NCBI GenBank assembly: GCA_030829985.1
Contig: JAURNW010000019.1
Location: 25,279 to 89,278, forward strand
DNA length: 64,000 nt
Direction of reading: 5' to 3'
Origin: Gammaproteobacteria bacterium
GTDB taxonomy: Bacteria > Pseudomonadota > Gammaproteobacteria > Eutrophobiales > Eutrophobiaceae
Part shown: one piece after another, positions 8,847 through 17,591 of the stretch
How positions within the stretch are numbered: position 1 is the first letter of the stretch
How the letters are laid out: each line of letters begins with the position of its first letter
Program-made: the position numbers and the translations under genes
The notes under the pieces: generated by a model
Told to the model about the DNA's origin: nothing
What the model saw: only the letters and a program-made list of their open reading frames with translations
Databases searched by the model: none

Positions 8847-10226
8847 TTATTTTCTAAGCACCAGAAAGGCAGCCGCATTACCACGAAGTATTAAGAGTAA
8901 TAGAGAGTCATCTTTTTTATCCACTGCTGTAAGAAACTCATCCAGATTCTTAATCGGTTTTTTATTCACGGAGGTAATAACATCTCCCGCTCTTAAACCG
9001 CTACGCCAGGCTATGCTAGCTCTTTCAACCGCAGCAACAAATGCGCCTTCAACTTTACCAAAGTAAGGACTGCCTTGTTCAATATCGCCGACTGAAACAC
9101 CTTGTAATAATTCATTAACGGATCTCGGGTTTGTGCTTGTCTGAGTTTTTTCATCTATTTTCACGACAAACTCGGACTGTTTTCCATCACGCAGTACTTT
9201 AAATTTTATTGTTTCACCCACCGGTAATAGACCAACACGATTACCAAGATCATTCGCATCCCGTATCTGTTTACCATCAATTGATATCACAATATCACCC
9301 GTCTTTAGACCGGCTTTATCTGCTGGAGACCCATCCAACACTTCATTAATAATGGCGCCGCCCTGTCTATCAAGACCAAAGGCTTCTGCAAGCGACGGAC
9401 TAATATCCTGCATACTGACCCCAAGAAAGCCACGTTTGACTTCTCCAGTTTCAAGAATTTGTTCAGCTATCTGCATTGCAAGATTAATAGGTATAGCGAA
9501 TCCTATCCCTATATTGCCACCACTTTGTGAAAAGATTGCGGTATTGATGCCAACCAACTCACCATTGAGATTAACAAGTGCTCCACCCGAATTACCGGGA
9601 TTTATCGAGGCATCTGTCTGGATAAAATCTTCATAACCTTCAATTCCTAAGCCACTACGACCTAATGCGCTGATGATCCCGGAGGTCACGGTTTGACCTA
9701 AGCCAAACGGATGACCAATAGCAACGACAAAGTCTCCTACACGTAATGCATCTGAATCAGCTGGTTTTATATCCGTTAAATTTTCCGCAGGCATTTTTAT
9801 TACAGCCACATCTGTTTCAGGATCCGAACCTACCACCTCAGCTTCCAGTTGACGGCCATCAATCAAAGTCACAGTAATATGAACTGCATTGGCAATCACA
9901 TGATTATTAGTCAAAACCAGTCCTCGTTTTGCATCGACAATCACACCAGATCCTAGAGCACTGGTTTTACGTTCAGCGGGTTGTTCTGGTACATTGAAAA
10001 ATCGACGAAAACGTGGGTCTGCGAACAAGGGGTTCATCTGGGTTTTGACACGTCCTTCAGTCGCAATATTGACCACTGCGAGAGTAGCCCCCTCTAACAT
10101 TGGCGCTAAAGTGGGAAGTTGTTTTCCATCCGATCCCATTGGTAACGCTGCATTGGCAGTAGACACCAGTAAAGAAAAAGCAATAAAGAGTAAATTCAAA
10201 AATTGTCTGGAAAATTTATTTATCAT
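8847..10226 (-). CDS. degQ: Periplasmic serine endoprotease DegQ/DegP type
   Basis: A Do-family protease with a signal peptide ending STANA, a trypsin-like domain and two PDZ domains. The catalytic triad is visible: His in LTNNHVIANA, Asp in DPETDVAVIK and Ser in NPGNSGGAL. The Q-linker insertion is short, as in DegQ rather than DegP. I prefer the ATG at 10226 (459 aa), which has GGAA nine bases before it; an ATG at 10241 would add five residues and has no ribosome site. The neighbouring small heat-shock gene suggests envelope and heat stress control. Confidence 0.92.
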   Translation of the reverse strand: MINKFSRQFLNLLFIAFSLLVSTANAALPMGSDGKQLPTLAPMLEGATLAVVNIATEGRVKTQMNPLFADPRFRRFFNVPEQPAERKTSALGSGVIVDAKRGLVLTNNHVIANAVHITVTLIDGRQLEAEVVGSDPETDVAVIKMPAENLTDIKPADSDALRVGDFVVAIGHPFGLGQTVTSGIISALGRSGLGIEGYEDFIQTDASINPGNSGGALVNLNGELVGINTAIFSQSGGNIGIGFAIPINLAMQIAEQILETGEVKRGFLGVSMQDISPSLAEAFGLDRQGGAIINEVLDGSPADKAGLKTGDIVISIDGKQIRDANDLGNRVGLLPVGETIKFKVLRDGKQSEFVVKIDEKTQTSTNPRSVNELLQGVSVGDIEQGSPYFGKVEGAFVAAVERASIAWRSGLRAGDVITSVNKKPIKNLDEFLTAVDKKDDSLLLLILRGNAAAFLVLRK

Positions 10227-10441
10227 AACGTCGCGTTCCATGTTTGGTTTTTTATTTTCTTATTAGGAAGTATTGGTATATAAAAGTTCATTTAAAATTT
10301 TAGAATAAATAAACGTTCGAAAAATAACGAAAAATTAATTACTACTTCAGCCCACATTAACTTAAAAGCGATATCGGTTTTTAGGTATTAACAAATACCA
10401 GGACTCTCACTGAAACTGCCACAGAGTCTATTCAGAGAAAT

Positions 10442-10469
10442 AAAAAGGCGGGACATGCCCGCCTTTTTA
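10442..10469 (-). terminator. Rho-independent terminator after the small heat-shock gene
   Basis: A GGCGGG/CCCGCC stem with a four-base loop is flanked by runs of A and T on both sides, so it would work in either direction. It starts 14 bases beyond the stop codon of the Hsp20 gene and insulates it from degQ. Confidence 0.9.
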
Positions 10470-10482
10470 TCAATGCAACTTA

Positions 10483-10935
10483 TTAACTTTTTACTTCAAT
10501 TTTACGCGGTTGCACTTTCTCAAGTTTTGGTAAAGTAACTTGCAGCACACCATTTTTACCTTCCGCTTCAATGCGTTCAGCATCAGCAGAATCAGGTAGA
10601 CTAAAGCGTCTATAAAAAGCACCGCTAACTCTTTCTACGCGTTTATATCCATCTTTCTCTTCACGCGCTTCTGATTGTCGTTCACCCTTAATCGTCAGTA
10701 CACCATTGTCCATTGTTATCTCAATGTCTTTTGGATCAACACCGGGCAGGTCTGCCGTAATCAGGAAACGATCTGCTTCTTCCTTAATATCAACAGCCGG
10801 ACGCCAATGACTGGTGATAATATTGGAATAATCATTATCATTGCCCGCTACTGCTTTGTCAGCGTAGTTCAACTGATTTAATTGTTGTTGGAATCTATCT
10901 AACAGACTCCATGGTTCGTAATTTACTAAAGCCAT
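10483..10935 (-). CDS. Small heat-shock protein, Hsp20/alpha-crystallin family
   Basis: The alpha-crystallin domain spans about residues 45-140 and includes the classic VDIKEEADRFLITADLPGV strand region and the GVLTIKGER segment; the C-terminal PRKIEV carries an I-x-I/V-like tail motif used in oligomer assembly. The family holds unfolding proteins until refolding chaperones act. A longer frame opens at 10992, but GGAGG lies directly in front of the ATG at 10935, so the 150-residue form is correct. A dedicated terminator follows, so it is a single-gene unit; heat control is expected but no sigma-32 promoter was assigned. Confidence 0.93.
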   Translation of the reverse strand: MALVNYEPWSLLDRFQQQLNQLNYADKAVAGNDNDYSNIITSHWRPAVDIKEEADRFLITADLPGVDPKDIEITMDNGVLTIKGERQSEAREEKDGYKRVERVSGAFYRRFSLPDSADAERIEAEGKNGVLQVTLPKLEKVQPRKIEVKS

Positions 10936-11056
10936 TTTTCTACCTCCAGAAATTTTATTTTTAACTTGGTAGAAAAGATGGGGGTCAGACAATATTTTTC
11001 AAGAGCGTATAAAAAAATATTTTAGTTAAGGCAAGTATCTCGAATAGATACACCGC

Positions 11057-11704
11057 CTAGATTCGGTAGGCAATTTTAGTCATTATTTTCGAGGTCAAAT
11101 TCATCAAGCTTTTGACACGACCGGGCAGTTCTTCTGCTCCCGCTGTTTCAGCCGTTGTTGCATGATGTAATTCATCTTCACGCATTTGCTCCAGTATTGA
11201 TCGACTACGATTATCACTTTCAGGTAATTGAGCCAAATGCGCATCAAGATGTTTTACCACCTGATGTTCTGTTTCCGCTAAAAAACCCAAATTCCATTTA
11301 TCTCCAAAACATCCGGCAATGAGTCCTATACTAAACGATCCCAGATACCAGACCGGATCAAGATAACTGGGATGATCACCCAATTCTTTTAATCGGGATT
11401 TACACCAGACCAGATGATCAACCTCCTCATCGGCAGATTGTTGCATGCTCTTTTTTAGTTCTTGGTCTCTGGCTGTCAGCGACTGAGCCTTGTATAGCGC
11501 TTGTGCAGCAACCTCACCCGCATGATTGACACGCATCAGACCGGAAACATGTTGTCTTTCCTGCTCTTCAAGATCGGTTGTTACACAAGTTGCTGCTGGG
11601 TATGGTCTTTTTCTGCGAATTGAGTCTGTTCCGACCAGATCGGCAAATACGGAATCCAGGGCCATAATACCTCGGTCTAATGCGGTGTAGTGTCTCGATT
11701 TCAT
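11057..11704 (-). CDS. coq7: Ubiquinone biosynthesis di-iron monooxygenase Coq7
   Basis: Coq7 hydroxylates a demethoxyubiquinone precursor at the membrane surface. The carboxylate-bridged di-iron ligands are visible as the Glu in NHAGEVAAQ, the ExxH in DEEVDHLVW, the Glu in ETEHQVVKHLD and the ExxH in DELHHATTAE. The frame also has an ATG at 11734, but starting at 11704 gives MKSRHYTALDRGI and 215 residues, matching the usual N-terminus and length. Neither start has a convincing Shine-Dalgarno at normal spacing. Presence of Coq7 indicates aerobic ubiquinone synthesis. It is divergent from rplM. Confidence 0.93.
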   Translation of the reverse strand: MKSRHYTALDRGIMALDSVFADLVGTDSIRRKRPYPAATCVTTDLEEQERQHVSGLMRVNHAGEVAAQALYKAQSLTARDQELKKSMQQSADEEVDHLVWCKSRLKELGDHPSYLDPVWYLGSFSIGLIAGCFGDKWNLGFLAETEHQVVKHLDAHLAQLPESDNRSRSILEQMREDELHHATTAETAGAEELPGRVKSLMNLTSKIMTKIAYRI

Positions 11705-11895
11705 TGCTATTTCTGCTGCGCTCCTGTTATTCATATATAATAAAGTGTCTGATAAAAAATTGCTTCTGGCAAAAGACTATAATATTCACGCATATTTGAT
11801 CAGAATATAGTGCTGATAATATTGACAGGCCAGAGGTCAATCCGTACTATTCCACCTCTTTTTTACCCGGGTCTCCCGAATTTCTAGGAATTAGC

Positions 11896-12324
11896 ATGAA
11901 AACCTACTCTGCAACACCTGCTGATATTAAGCGCGACTGGTTCGTCGTCGATGCCTCAGGCAAAGCCTTAGGCCGTTTGGCGACTGAAATTGCAAGGCGC
12001 CTACGCGGTAAGCATAAAGCTGAATATACCCCGCATATGGACACTGGTGACTATATCGTTGTCATCAATGCAAAAGATGTCCAGGTATCGGGAAACAAAC
12101 GAACAGACAAGATGTACTACCATCACACCGGTTTTCCTGGCGGTATCAAATCAATCAGTTTCGAAAAACTGATCGCCAAGAAACCAGAACAAGTTATTGA
12201 AATTGCTGTAAAAGGTATGCTTCCAAAAGGACCATTGGGTAGGGACATGTTCCGTAAACTCAAGGTTTATCCTGATGCCAAACATCAACATACAGCTCAA
12301 CAACCGCAAGTATTGGAGATTTAA
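11896..12324 (+). CDS. rplM: 50S ribosomal protein L13
   Basis: The 142-residue sequence [20 protein letters not shown] is unmistakable L13, with the conserved [16 protein letters not shown] and MLPKGPLGR segments. It is an early-assembly protein of the large subunit. It is followed after three bases by rpsI, the normal operon partner. TAGGAATTAGC before the ATG supplies the ribosome site. The 160-base divergent region with coq7 should hold the operon promoter. Confidence 0.98.
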   Translation: MKTYSATPADIKRDWFVVDASGKALGRLATEIARRLRGKHKAEYTPHMDTGDYIVVINAKDVQVSGNKRTDKMYYHHTGFPGGIKSISFEKLIAKKPEQVIEIAVKGMLPKGPLGRDMFRKLKVYPDAKHQHTAQQPQVLEI

Positions 12325-12327
12325 GGG

Positions 12328-12720
12328 ATGTCAGATCAAGTTTACTACAGCACTGGAAGACGAAAGAGCTCTGCCGCAAGAGTATTCCTAAAACGCGGTT
12401 CAGGTGAAATTACCATTAACGACCGTACCCTGAAACAGTATTTTGGTCGTGAAACCGGTCAGATGATTGTTCGTCAACCACTAGAAACCGTCGAGATGTT
12501 GGATCAATTTGATTTCAATATCACTGTAACGGGCGGTGGTATCTCTGGACAAGCAGGTGCGATTCGTCATGGTATTACCCGCGCATTAATTGAATATGAT
12601 GAAACATTACGCAGACCATTGCGTAAAGCCGGTTTTGTAACGCGTGATGCACGCGAGGTTGAACGTAAAAAGGTCGGTCTGCATAAGGCTCGCAAACGTC
12701 CTCAATACTCAAAACGTTAA
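12328..12720 (+). CDS. rpsI: 30S ribosomal protein S9
   Basis: The 130-residue protein has the S9 signature [19 protein letters not shown] and the basic C-terminal tail ending KRPQYSKR that reaches the P-site tRNA. It follows rplM by three bases and ends in a strong terminator, so the operon is the minimal rplM-rpsI pair. In many relatives petABC and sspAB come next; here that position is taken by an insertion-sequence remnant and accessory genes. Confidence 0.98.
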   Translation: MSDQVYYSTGRRKSSAARVFLKRGSGEITINDRTLKQYFGRETGQMIVRQPLETVEMLDQFDFNITVTGGGISGQAGAIRHGITRALIEYDETLRRPLRKAGFVTRDAREVERKKVGLHKARKRPQYSKR

Positions 12721-12740
12721 ACCTGAGTTACATCAGTATC

Positions 12741-12768
12741 AAAAAAGAGGGTTTTTACCCTCTTTTTT
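12741..12768 (+). terminator. Rho-independent terminator of the rplM-rpsI operon
   Basis: Perfect 11-base arms (AAAAAAGAGGG and CCCTCTTTTTT) enclose a six-base loop, and the T run continues. It lies 20 bases after the rpsI stop codon. Confidence 0.93.
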
Positions 12769-12852
12769 TATTGTTTGATAACTTGCTAGAATTGGTACTG
12801 ATTAATTTGGGGGTTCTGTAATAGATGTGAACCAGTCGGACACCTCGTTTTA

Positions 12853-13368
12853 TTATAATAGTTTCTTTCTAAGAGATTCATCAGGGCTTTTCCCATCATG
12901 GGCACTATGTGGTCGTGCAAAATTATAAAATTGCTCCCATTCAGCTAACTTTTTATCTAAGCCGACATCATTTTTATAGTTCATCAGTTGATAAAATTCT
13001 TCCTGATCTGAACGGTGTGACCGCTAAACTTTACCATTATGCTGTGGTGTTCTCGCTTTAATGTAAACATGTCGAATACCTAAGTCCTCAACATGCCAAT
13101 GAAACTGTGCTTGAAATTCATGTCCTCGATCTGTACGAATCTGTTGGATCCGAAATGGAAGCTTATCAATAACATGGTTAACGAAGTTAATGGCATTACC
13201 TTGTGTGTGTCGTTTATAGACTTTTAGTGACCTTATACGCGTTGCATCATCAATCGCCGTGTATTGTGATAGCGTTTGAGTTTCTTTGCCTGATAAGGTT
13301 AGACATGTGCCCTTTTTGATTATGCATTTGGATGGTTCTGTGGTGTTGGTCATGGTTGTATGAGTCAT
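12853..13368 (-). pseudogene. Decayed IS481-type transposase (integrase core remnant)
   Basis: The readable part (13024-13368) contains the DDE integrase core: QYTAIDDATRIRSLKVYKRH with the first Asp, IRTDRGHEFQ with the second, and HNGKV. The frame then hits a TAG at 13024-13026 where relatives have Glu (GKVERSHR), and continues in the same frame as RSHRSDQEEFYQLM to a TAA at 12853-12855. A single G-to-T change thus broke the gene just at the catalytic Glu region. The N-terminal DNA-binding part is absent, and another in-frame TAG lies upstream at 13375-13377. No clear terminal inverted repeats were found, so the element is dead. Confidence 0.85.
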
Positions 13369-13425
13369 TTCTGGCTAAAGGATGGCAGGGTATTCTGGTG
13401 TGAAGATACGGGTTCAAAACCTATT

Positions 13426-13466
13426 AATTGAACCTGTTCAAGTTAACTTCCAATTTAGGTTCAATT
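13426..13466. repeat. Inverted repeat AATTGAACCT / AGGTTCAATT
   Basis: Perfect 10-base arms at 13426-13435 and 13457-13466 are separated by 21 bases. They lie between the transposase remnant and the Fic gene. They could be an operator for a nearby regulator or a leftover end of a mobile element. Confidence 0.55.
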
Positions 13467-13526
13467 GCAGCAGATAGTATTTGTGACATATAAAATTACA
13501 TTTACGTCAAATAACCCAAAATCGCG

Positions 13527-13539
13527 CCACTTAAAGTGG
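13527..13539. promoter_or_regulatory. Small palindrome CCACTT-A-AAGTGG upstream of the Fic gene
   Basis: Six-base perfect arms around a single central base lie 37 bases upstream of the larger palindrome over the Fic start. The position suits a promoter-proximal operator, but the site is short and could be chance. Confidence 0.4.
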
Positions 13540-13575
13540 TGATAAACACTAAATCACGACAAATAAAGCATTTTA

Positions 13576-13604
13576 TATGGCGCAATTACCTAGTTTGCGC
13601 CATA
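13576..13604. promoter_or_regulatory. Palindrome over the Fic start region, candidate autoregulatory operator
   Basis: Perfect 10-base arms TATGGCGCAA and TTGCGCCATA are separated by nine bases. The first arm contains the most upstream possible start codon (ATG at 13577), and the second ends 12 bases before the next ATG at 13616. The Fic protein has an N-terminal winged helix-turn-helix, so binding of the protein to this palindrome and self-repression is a reasonable inference. The sequence also supports translation from 13616 rather than 13577. Confidence 0.6.
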
Positions 13605-13615
13605 ATAATCGAATC

Positions 13616-15007
13616 ATGCCAAAAATAATTCCACAAGAAGAACTCGAAGCTATTCTGGATGCCGTCAGTCAATTTACCGAAGGTGCTACCGTTGAAGGTG
13701 TAAGAAGTACATTAAATAATGGGTTGTCACGTCGGACATTGCAGCGCCGCCTCGCTCAATTGGTTGATGAAAATCGACTGAATATTGAGGGCAAAACAAA
13801 AGGTAGCCGCTATAGACTGCCTAGAATTACGGGTGAAGCAGAAATAGTCATGCCTAGGCCTACAGTTGAGGCAAGTGGTGAGGTTTATATTCCAATTTCA
13901 CCTGAAGGGGAAGTCATCAAGACAGAAATTCGTTTCCCATTATGGGATAGAAAACCAGTTGGATACAACCGAGCATTTCTGAATGAATATCGCCCTAACG
14001 AATCTTTTTATCTTTCTGAAGAAACACGAGGGCATCTAATGACACTAGGTGGTTCATCTGAGGATGAGCTTCCTGCGGGAACTTATGTGAAACAGATCTT
14101 CAATCGGTTGTTGATTGATTTGTCATGGAACTCAAGTCGTTTGGAAGGTAATACTTATTCATTACTTGAAACGGAACGTTTGTTGGAATTAGGAGAGAGT
14201 GCCGAAGGCAAGGATGCAAAGGAAGCGCAAATGATCCTTAATCATAAAGCTGCAATTGAATTTTTGGTGGGGCAGGTTACCGATATTGGTTTCAATCGTT
14301 ATACGATTCTGAATCTTCATGCTCTGTTATCTGAAAATTTGCTTGATTCTAAAGCTTGTGGACGATTACGTGGTAGAGGAGTAGGTATTAGTGGAACTGT
14401 CTATCATCCTCTGGAATCGAGAAAATTGATTGATGAATGTTTTCAACAAATTCTAGATACGGCTACGGCAATTCAAGATCCATTTGAACAAGTATTCTTT
14501 ACTATGGTGCATCTACCTTATTTGCAACCATTTGAAGATGTAAATAAACGTGTTTCTCGTCTTTCAGTTAATATTCCGCTTATTCGTTTGAATCTGTCTC
14601 CATTGTCATTTGTAGATGTACCTCAACGCGCTTACATTGATGGGCTTCTTGGAGTGTATGAATTAAATCGTGTTGAGTTACTACGTGATGTGTTTGTCAA
14701 AGCCTATGAGCGATCATGTGCGCGTTACTCGGCTGTTCGCCAGTCGCTTGGAGAACCAGATCCATTTCGTTTGCAATACCGCACTGTAATTATTGAGACT
14801 GTTGGTGAGATTGTTCGTAAAGTAATTGATAAAAAAGCAGCAACAACATTCATTAAACAATTTGCGAATGACAACTTACCACCAGAAGATCAGGCACGGT
14901 TTCTTGAAGTAGTGGAAACAGAAGTCATGAATTTACATGAAGGGAATATTGCTCGTTATCGTTTACGTCCATCAGAATACGATATATGGCAAAGGAACTG
15001 GAAATAA
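13616..15007 (+). CDS. Fic family protein with N-terminal winged helix; catalytic His replaced by Gln
   Basis: The N-terminal 80 residues form a winged-helix domain (SRRTLQRRLAQLVDENRL). An N-terminal-type Fic inhibitory motif SSRLEGN follows at residues 186-192 of the long form. The Fic core reads QPFEDVNKRVSR at 317-328, where HPFxxGNGRxxR is canonical: the catalytic His is Gln and both Gly positions are changed. Normal AMP transfer is therefore doubtful; I believe this variant recurs in a Fic clade. Two starts exist, 13577 (476 aa) and 13616 (463 aa); neither has a Shine-Dalgarno. It stands alone in accessory DNA next to a dead transposase, so horizontal acquisition is likely. Confidence 0.87.
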   Translation: MPKIIPQEELEAILDAVSQFTEGATVEGVRSTLNNGLSRRTLQRRLAQLVDENRLNIEGKTKGSRYRLPRITGEAEIVMPRPTVEASGEVYIPISPEGEVIKTEIRFPLWDRKPVGYNRAFLNEYRPNESFYLSEETRGHLMTLGGSSEDELPAGTYVKQIFNRLLIDLSWNSSRLEGNTYSLLETERLLELGESAEGKDAKEAQMILNHKAAIEFLVGQVTDIGFNRYTILNLHALLSENLLDSKACGRLRGRGVGISGTVYHPLESRKLIDECFQQILDTATAIQDPFEQVFFTMVHLPYLQPFEDVNKRVSRLSVNIPLIRLNLSPLSFVDVPQRAYIDGLLGVYELNRVELLRDVFVKAYERSCARYSAVRQSLGEPDPFRLQYRTVIIETVGEIVRKVIDKKAATTFIKQFANDNLPPEDQARFLEVVETEVMNLHEGNIARYRLRPSEYDIWQRNWK

Positions 15008-15545
15008 TGCCAAAGCCAGGAGAACAGTACTCATTTTTGCGCATTCAATACCTTCGATAGATTAGTTTTTGGTCATGGATTATTTGAGGGGTCTGCTCTG
15101 CTTAGTGTCCTGGATAGGGCGGCGGAAATCTGGGGTGGTGAGTCGGGCGGGAAATTCGATGATTTTCATAGGGAAGGCTTTTATAAGTGCTAAAAAATGC
15201 ATTACTTTCGGGGTGAATGAAGAGTGGGGATAAGGCGGGTTATGTACTAAAGGATTGGTGCATTGTAAACCTCATAAAACTACCTATATAGAATTCTTCG
15301 TTCAGATGATGAATTTGAATCGACATAGAGTTGGGCTTCATTATCAACAAGACTTAGACTATGATTGCGCCGTCTCTGGTATAGCGTAAGGTTTATTGAT
15401 CTCTTTCTGGGGCAATTGTGGGGGAATTACTCACAATAAATGACAGTATTCAGCAATAATGAACAACATCAAAAGCAGCATAACCGACCGGCTTAGCTTT
15501 GTATGCTATTGTATTGCCTAGATAAAACTGGATATATCAATCACT
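15008..15545. other. Gap of about 540 bases between the Fic gene and tRNA-Gln
   Basis: I see no convincing gene here. A 58-codon open stretch on the plus strand ending at 15193 (reading FDRLVFGHGLFEGSALLSVL and on) has no start codon and may be a remnant of a lost downstream gene. The last 60 bases should contain the tRNA promoter. Confidence 0.5.
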
Positions 15546-15619
15546 TGGGGGTTCGTCTAATGGTAGGACTACGGACTCTGACTCCGTCAGTAGAGGTTCG
15601 AATCCTCTACCCCCAGCCA
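15546..15619 (+). tRNA. tRNA-Gln (anticodon CUG)
   Basis: All parts of the cloverleaf are present: acceptor TGGGGGT/ACCCCCA, D stem GTCT/GGAC with AATGGTA loop, anticodon stem ACGGA/TCCGT around CTCTGAC (anticodon CTG at loop positions 3-5), T arm AGAGG-TTCGAAT-CCTCT, discriminator G and an encoded CCA. Length 74 bases including CCA. It reads codon CAG. It sits at the edge of the accessory stretch, but I found no repeat of its 3' end that would mark an integrated element. Confidence 0.97.
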
Positions 15620-15729
15620 TCTAAAAATTATCTAATCGTTAAGAAAAAATAACAAAACGATATTATGTTTGGCTATTGTAGAAATGTTAAATGAATTGAA
15701 AATGAAAACGTTTTATCTGAATAACTGGT

Positions 15730-15999
15730 TTAATCCTTAATATTCAATGACTTCATAAACTCTTCTTGTTCCATGCCATCTCGTTCTATCTTACGAACAC
15801 CCATATGAAGAATCCCGCCACAAAAGCTTACGGCTCGGTCACTATTAAGAAAGTTTTCCTCGTCCTTTTTTGTAGCTACTCGTGCAGCTTTAAAATCCAT
15901 CAGGTATTTCGCTTCATCATCAGGAAGATCAACAACATCTCCCTTCTGAATCTTCACACCTGTTTCAACAAAAAAACCTCTTAACGCAATAACCTTCAT
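15730..15999 (-). CDS. Small hypothetical protein (89 aa), phage-like N-terminal domain
   Basis: I do not recognise a named family. The first 45 residues (MKVIALRGFFVETGVKIQKG, then DVVDLPDDEAKYLMDFKAA) have the pattern seen in small phage structural proteins and tail-associated modules: a beta strand, a K-G-D-V-V-D-L turn and a helix that ends near an alanine-rich boundary. The second half is polar with a lone Cys. Phage origin would suit its place beside a tRNA gene, but nothing else phage-like is nearby. Confidence 0.55.
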   Translation of the reverse strand: MKVIALRGFFVETGVKIQKGDVVDLPDDEAKYLMDFKAARVATKKDEENFLNSDRAVSFCGGILHMGVRKIERDGMEQEEFMKSLNIKD

Positions 16000-16431
16000 T
16001 CATAAACTCCGATGCAAACTCATTAATCCCTAATATGTTTAGTATAGGAATATATCATAAAAGTTTTAAGGCTAAATAAGCAATTAATGAACATGCGATA
16101 GGCTTTACAAACTTTATCAGCACATAAATCAAGCAATTGATGCTTTTTCAGCCTATTAACAGTAATAAACCGTATATCTAAATTAATACAATATTTATGC
16201 CGATTTCCTTATAACACGCTGACATGTAGGGTTTTCAACCACTTGTTTGGATATATTCGACTATATTTAGTTCTAAACGTGCATTAACTAATTCAAATAT
16301 TGCTCAAATCAAGAGCATAGTTGCACGATCAGACAGCATGAAGTTATTTTTCAGCAAAACCTCCCTCGTTTAATATCGATAGAAGTATTTTTTACTGAAT
16401 TTATATCTTCTGACTCTGTTTACGACTGATT
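16000..16431. other. AT-rich gap of 430 bases with no gene found
   Basis: Neither strand carries an open frame with a start and ribosome site longer than about 15 codons. No hairpin with a T run and no tRNA-like fold were found. Confidence 0.5.
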
Positions 16432-16650
16432 TCAATTATCTCTGGCTTTACGCTTTTCCTTAACACGATTAACAGCAGCCAGAATTTCTTCTTGTTTGGT
16501 TTTTGCTGTTGATAAACCACTGCCATTTTCATCGGGCAGGTCCGCTGACCCTTTTCGTTTATCCAGTTTTTGCTGCGCTTCCCTTTTCAGTTTATTAAGG
16601 TAGCGCTGCTTATTTTTTTGTGCGACAAGTTGCTTTTGTCGATTTTCCAT
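16432..16650 (-). CDS. Small basic coiled-coil protein (72 aa), unknown
   Basis: The protein is dominated by Lys, Arg, Gln and Glu in long helices at both ends (MENRQKQLVAQKNKQRYLNK and EEILAAVNRVKEKRKARDN), separated by a Gly/Asp/Ser-rich linker. No family is recognised; the C-terminal helix recalls the charged repeats at the tail of RnfC proteins, but length and context do not support that name. It may bind nucleic acid or be a small accessory helix pair. Confidence 0.5.
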   Translation of the reverse strand: MENRQKQLVAQKNKQRYLNKLKREAQQKLDKRKGSADLPDENGSGLSTAKTKQEEILAAVNRVKEKRKARDN

Positions 16651-16818
16651 AATGAAACTTTCAGCCTGACGATATTTGTATATGAATAATATATGACTCG
16701 GACAGACATAGGAAACCCAACCACTTTTTAAAACATGTTCATCTGGATTGGCTATAGGTATTGCTAACGTTCCAATATCCCGATAATTAAATGCACAGTA
16801 GATGTTTCAACAATTGAA

Positions 16819-17382
16819 CTAGGGCAATTCAGTTAGTACTTGCTGTAATGGCTTGCGCATCGTTTGTGGAATTTCAGCCGGGTATCCATACCAGATTAAG
16901 CCGACAACACTTTCCAGTTTTTTATTGACCCATATCGTGTCATAGAATTGATCTTCTCGAGTAACAGGGCCTGTTGACCATTTGGTACCGATACCCTTTT
17001 CCCATAGAGAAAGCATTAAATTTTGTATCACGCAGCAACATGCTGCATAGTTTTCCTGAAACATTAGTTCATCATCCGATCGTTCACAGGTAACAACCAA
17101 CCATCCGGGAATACTTTGCCAACGTTTTATCTTTTTCTCAGCAACTTCTATTCCTTTTGATTCAGTTAACAATCCCATATTCAGCTCACAGAGACTGCTT
17201 ATTGTTTCTTTCCCCAACAAATAAAAATGCCAGGGTTCGGTTAAGTGATGGTTTGGCGCCCACCGTGACGTCTCGATTGCATCTTTTATAATCTTTTTAT
17301 CCGGAAATTTATCTGCGATGAAATCATGTATTGTACGACGAGAGATAATGATCTCTGCCAGATCCGTCATTTGTTTATTCAT
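16819..17382 (-). CDS. Nitroreductase family flavoprotein (YdjA-like)
   Basis: The 187-residue protein carries the FMN-binding SRRTIHDF motif near the N-terminus, the APNHHLTEPWHFYLL segment and the GTKWSTGP loop, which place it in the YdjA-like short nitroreductases. These use FMN and NAD(P)H; the natural substrate is unknown. It is divergent from the MerR-type regulator over a 367-base gap, and nitroreductases do occur in light/oxidative stress regulons, so it might belong to that group. No copy of the GTCC/GGAC palindrome lies close to its own start. Confidence 0.85.
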   Translation of the reverse strand: MNKQMTDLAEIIISRRTIHDFIADKFPDKKIIKDAIETSRWAPNHHLTEPWHFYLLGKETISSLCELNMGLLTESKGIEVAEKKIKRWQSIPGWLVVTCERSDDELMFQENYAACCCVIQNLMLSLWEKGIGTKWSTGPVTREDQFYDTIWVNKKLESVVGLIWYGYPAEIPQTMRKPLQQVLTELP

Positions 17383-17591
17383 TAGTGCCTCAATGGATAC
17401 GCGTGCGCGAGAAAAAAATATTGTAGTAATACGTTTGCAAAACGTCTGTTTGTCATCTTAGTCAATTATTAACAGTATCACTATTCAGGTAAAAAAATAC
17501 TGATCAATTCCGGACATAATTTATATCAATTTGAACCTTAAACCGATATCACGTCCGAGCGCAAATTTAAAAAGCGCCTAAAACCTAAGCT

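Noticed and set aside
15008..15193. Open stretch ending FDDFHREGFYKC after the Fic gene
   Set aside because: No start codon or ribosome site and no recognisable family; kept only as a possible remnant in the gap note.
12780..16430. A complete genomic island integrated at tRNA-Gln
   Set aside because: No integrase, no direct repeat of the tRNA 3' end and no clear borders were found; only scattered accessory genes.
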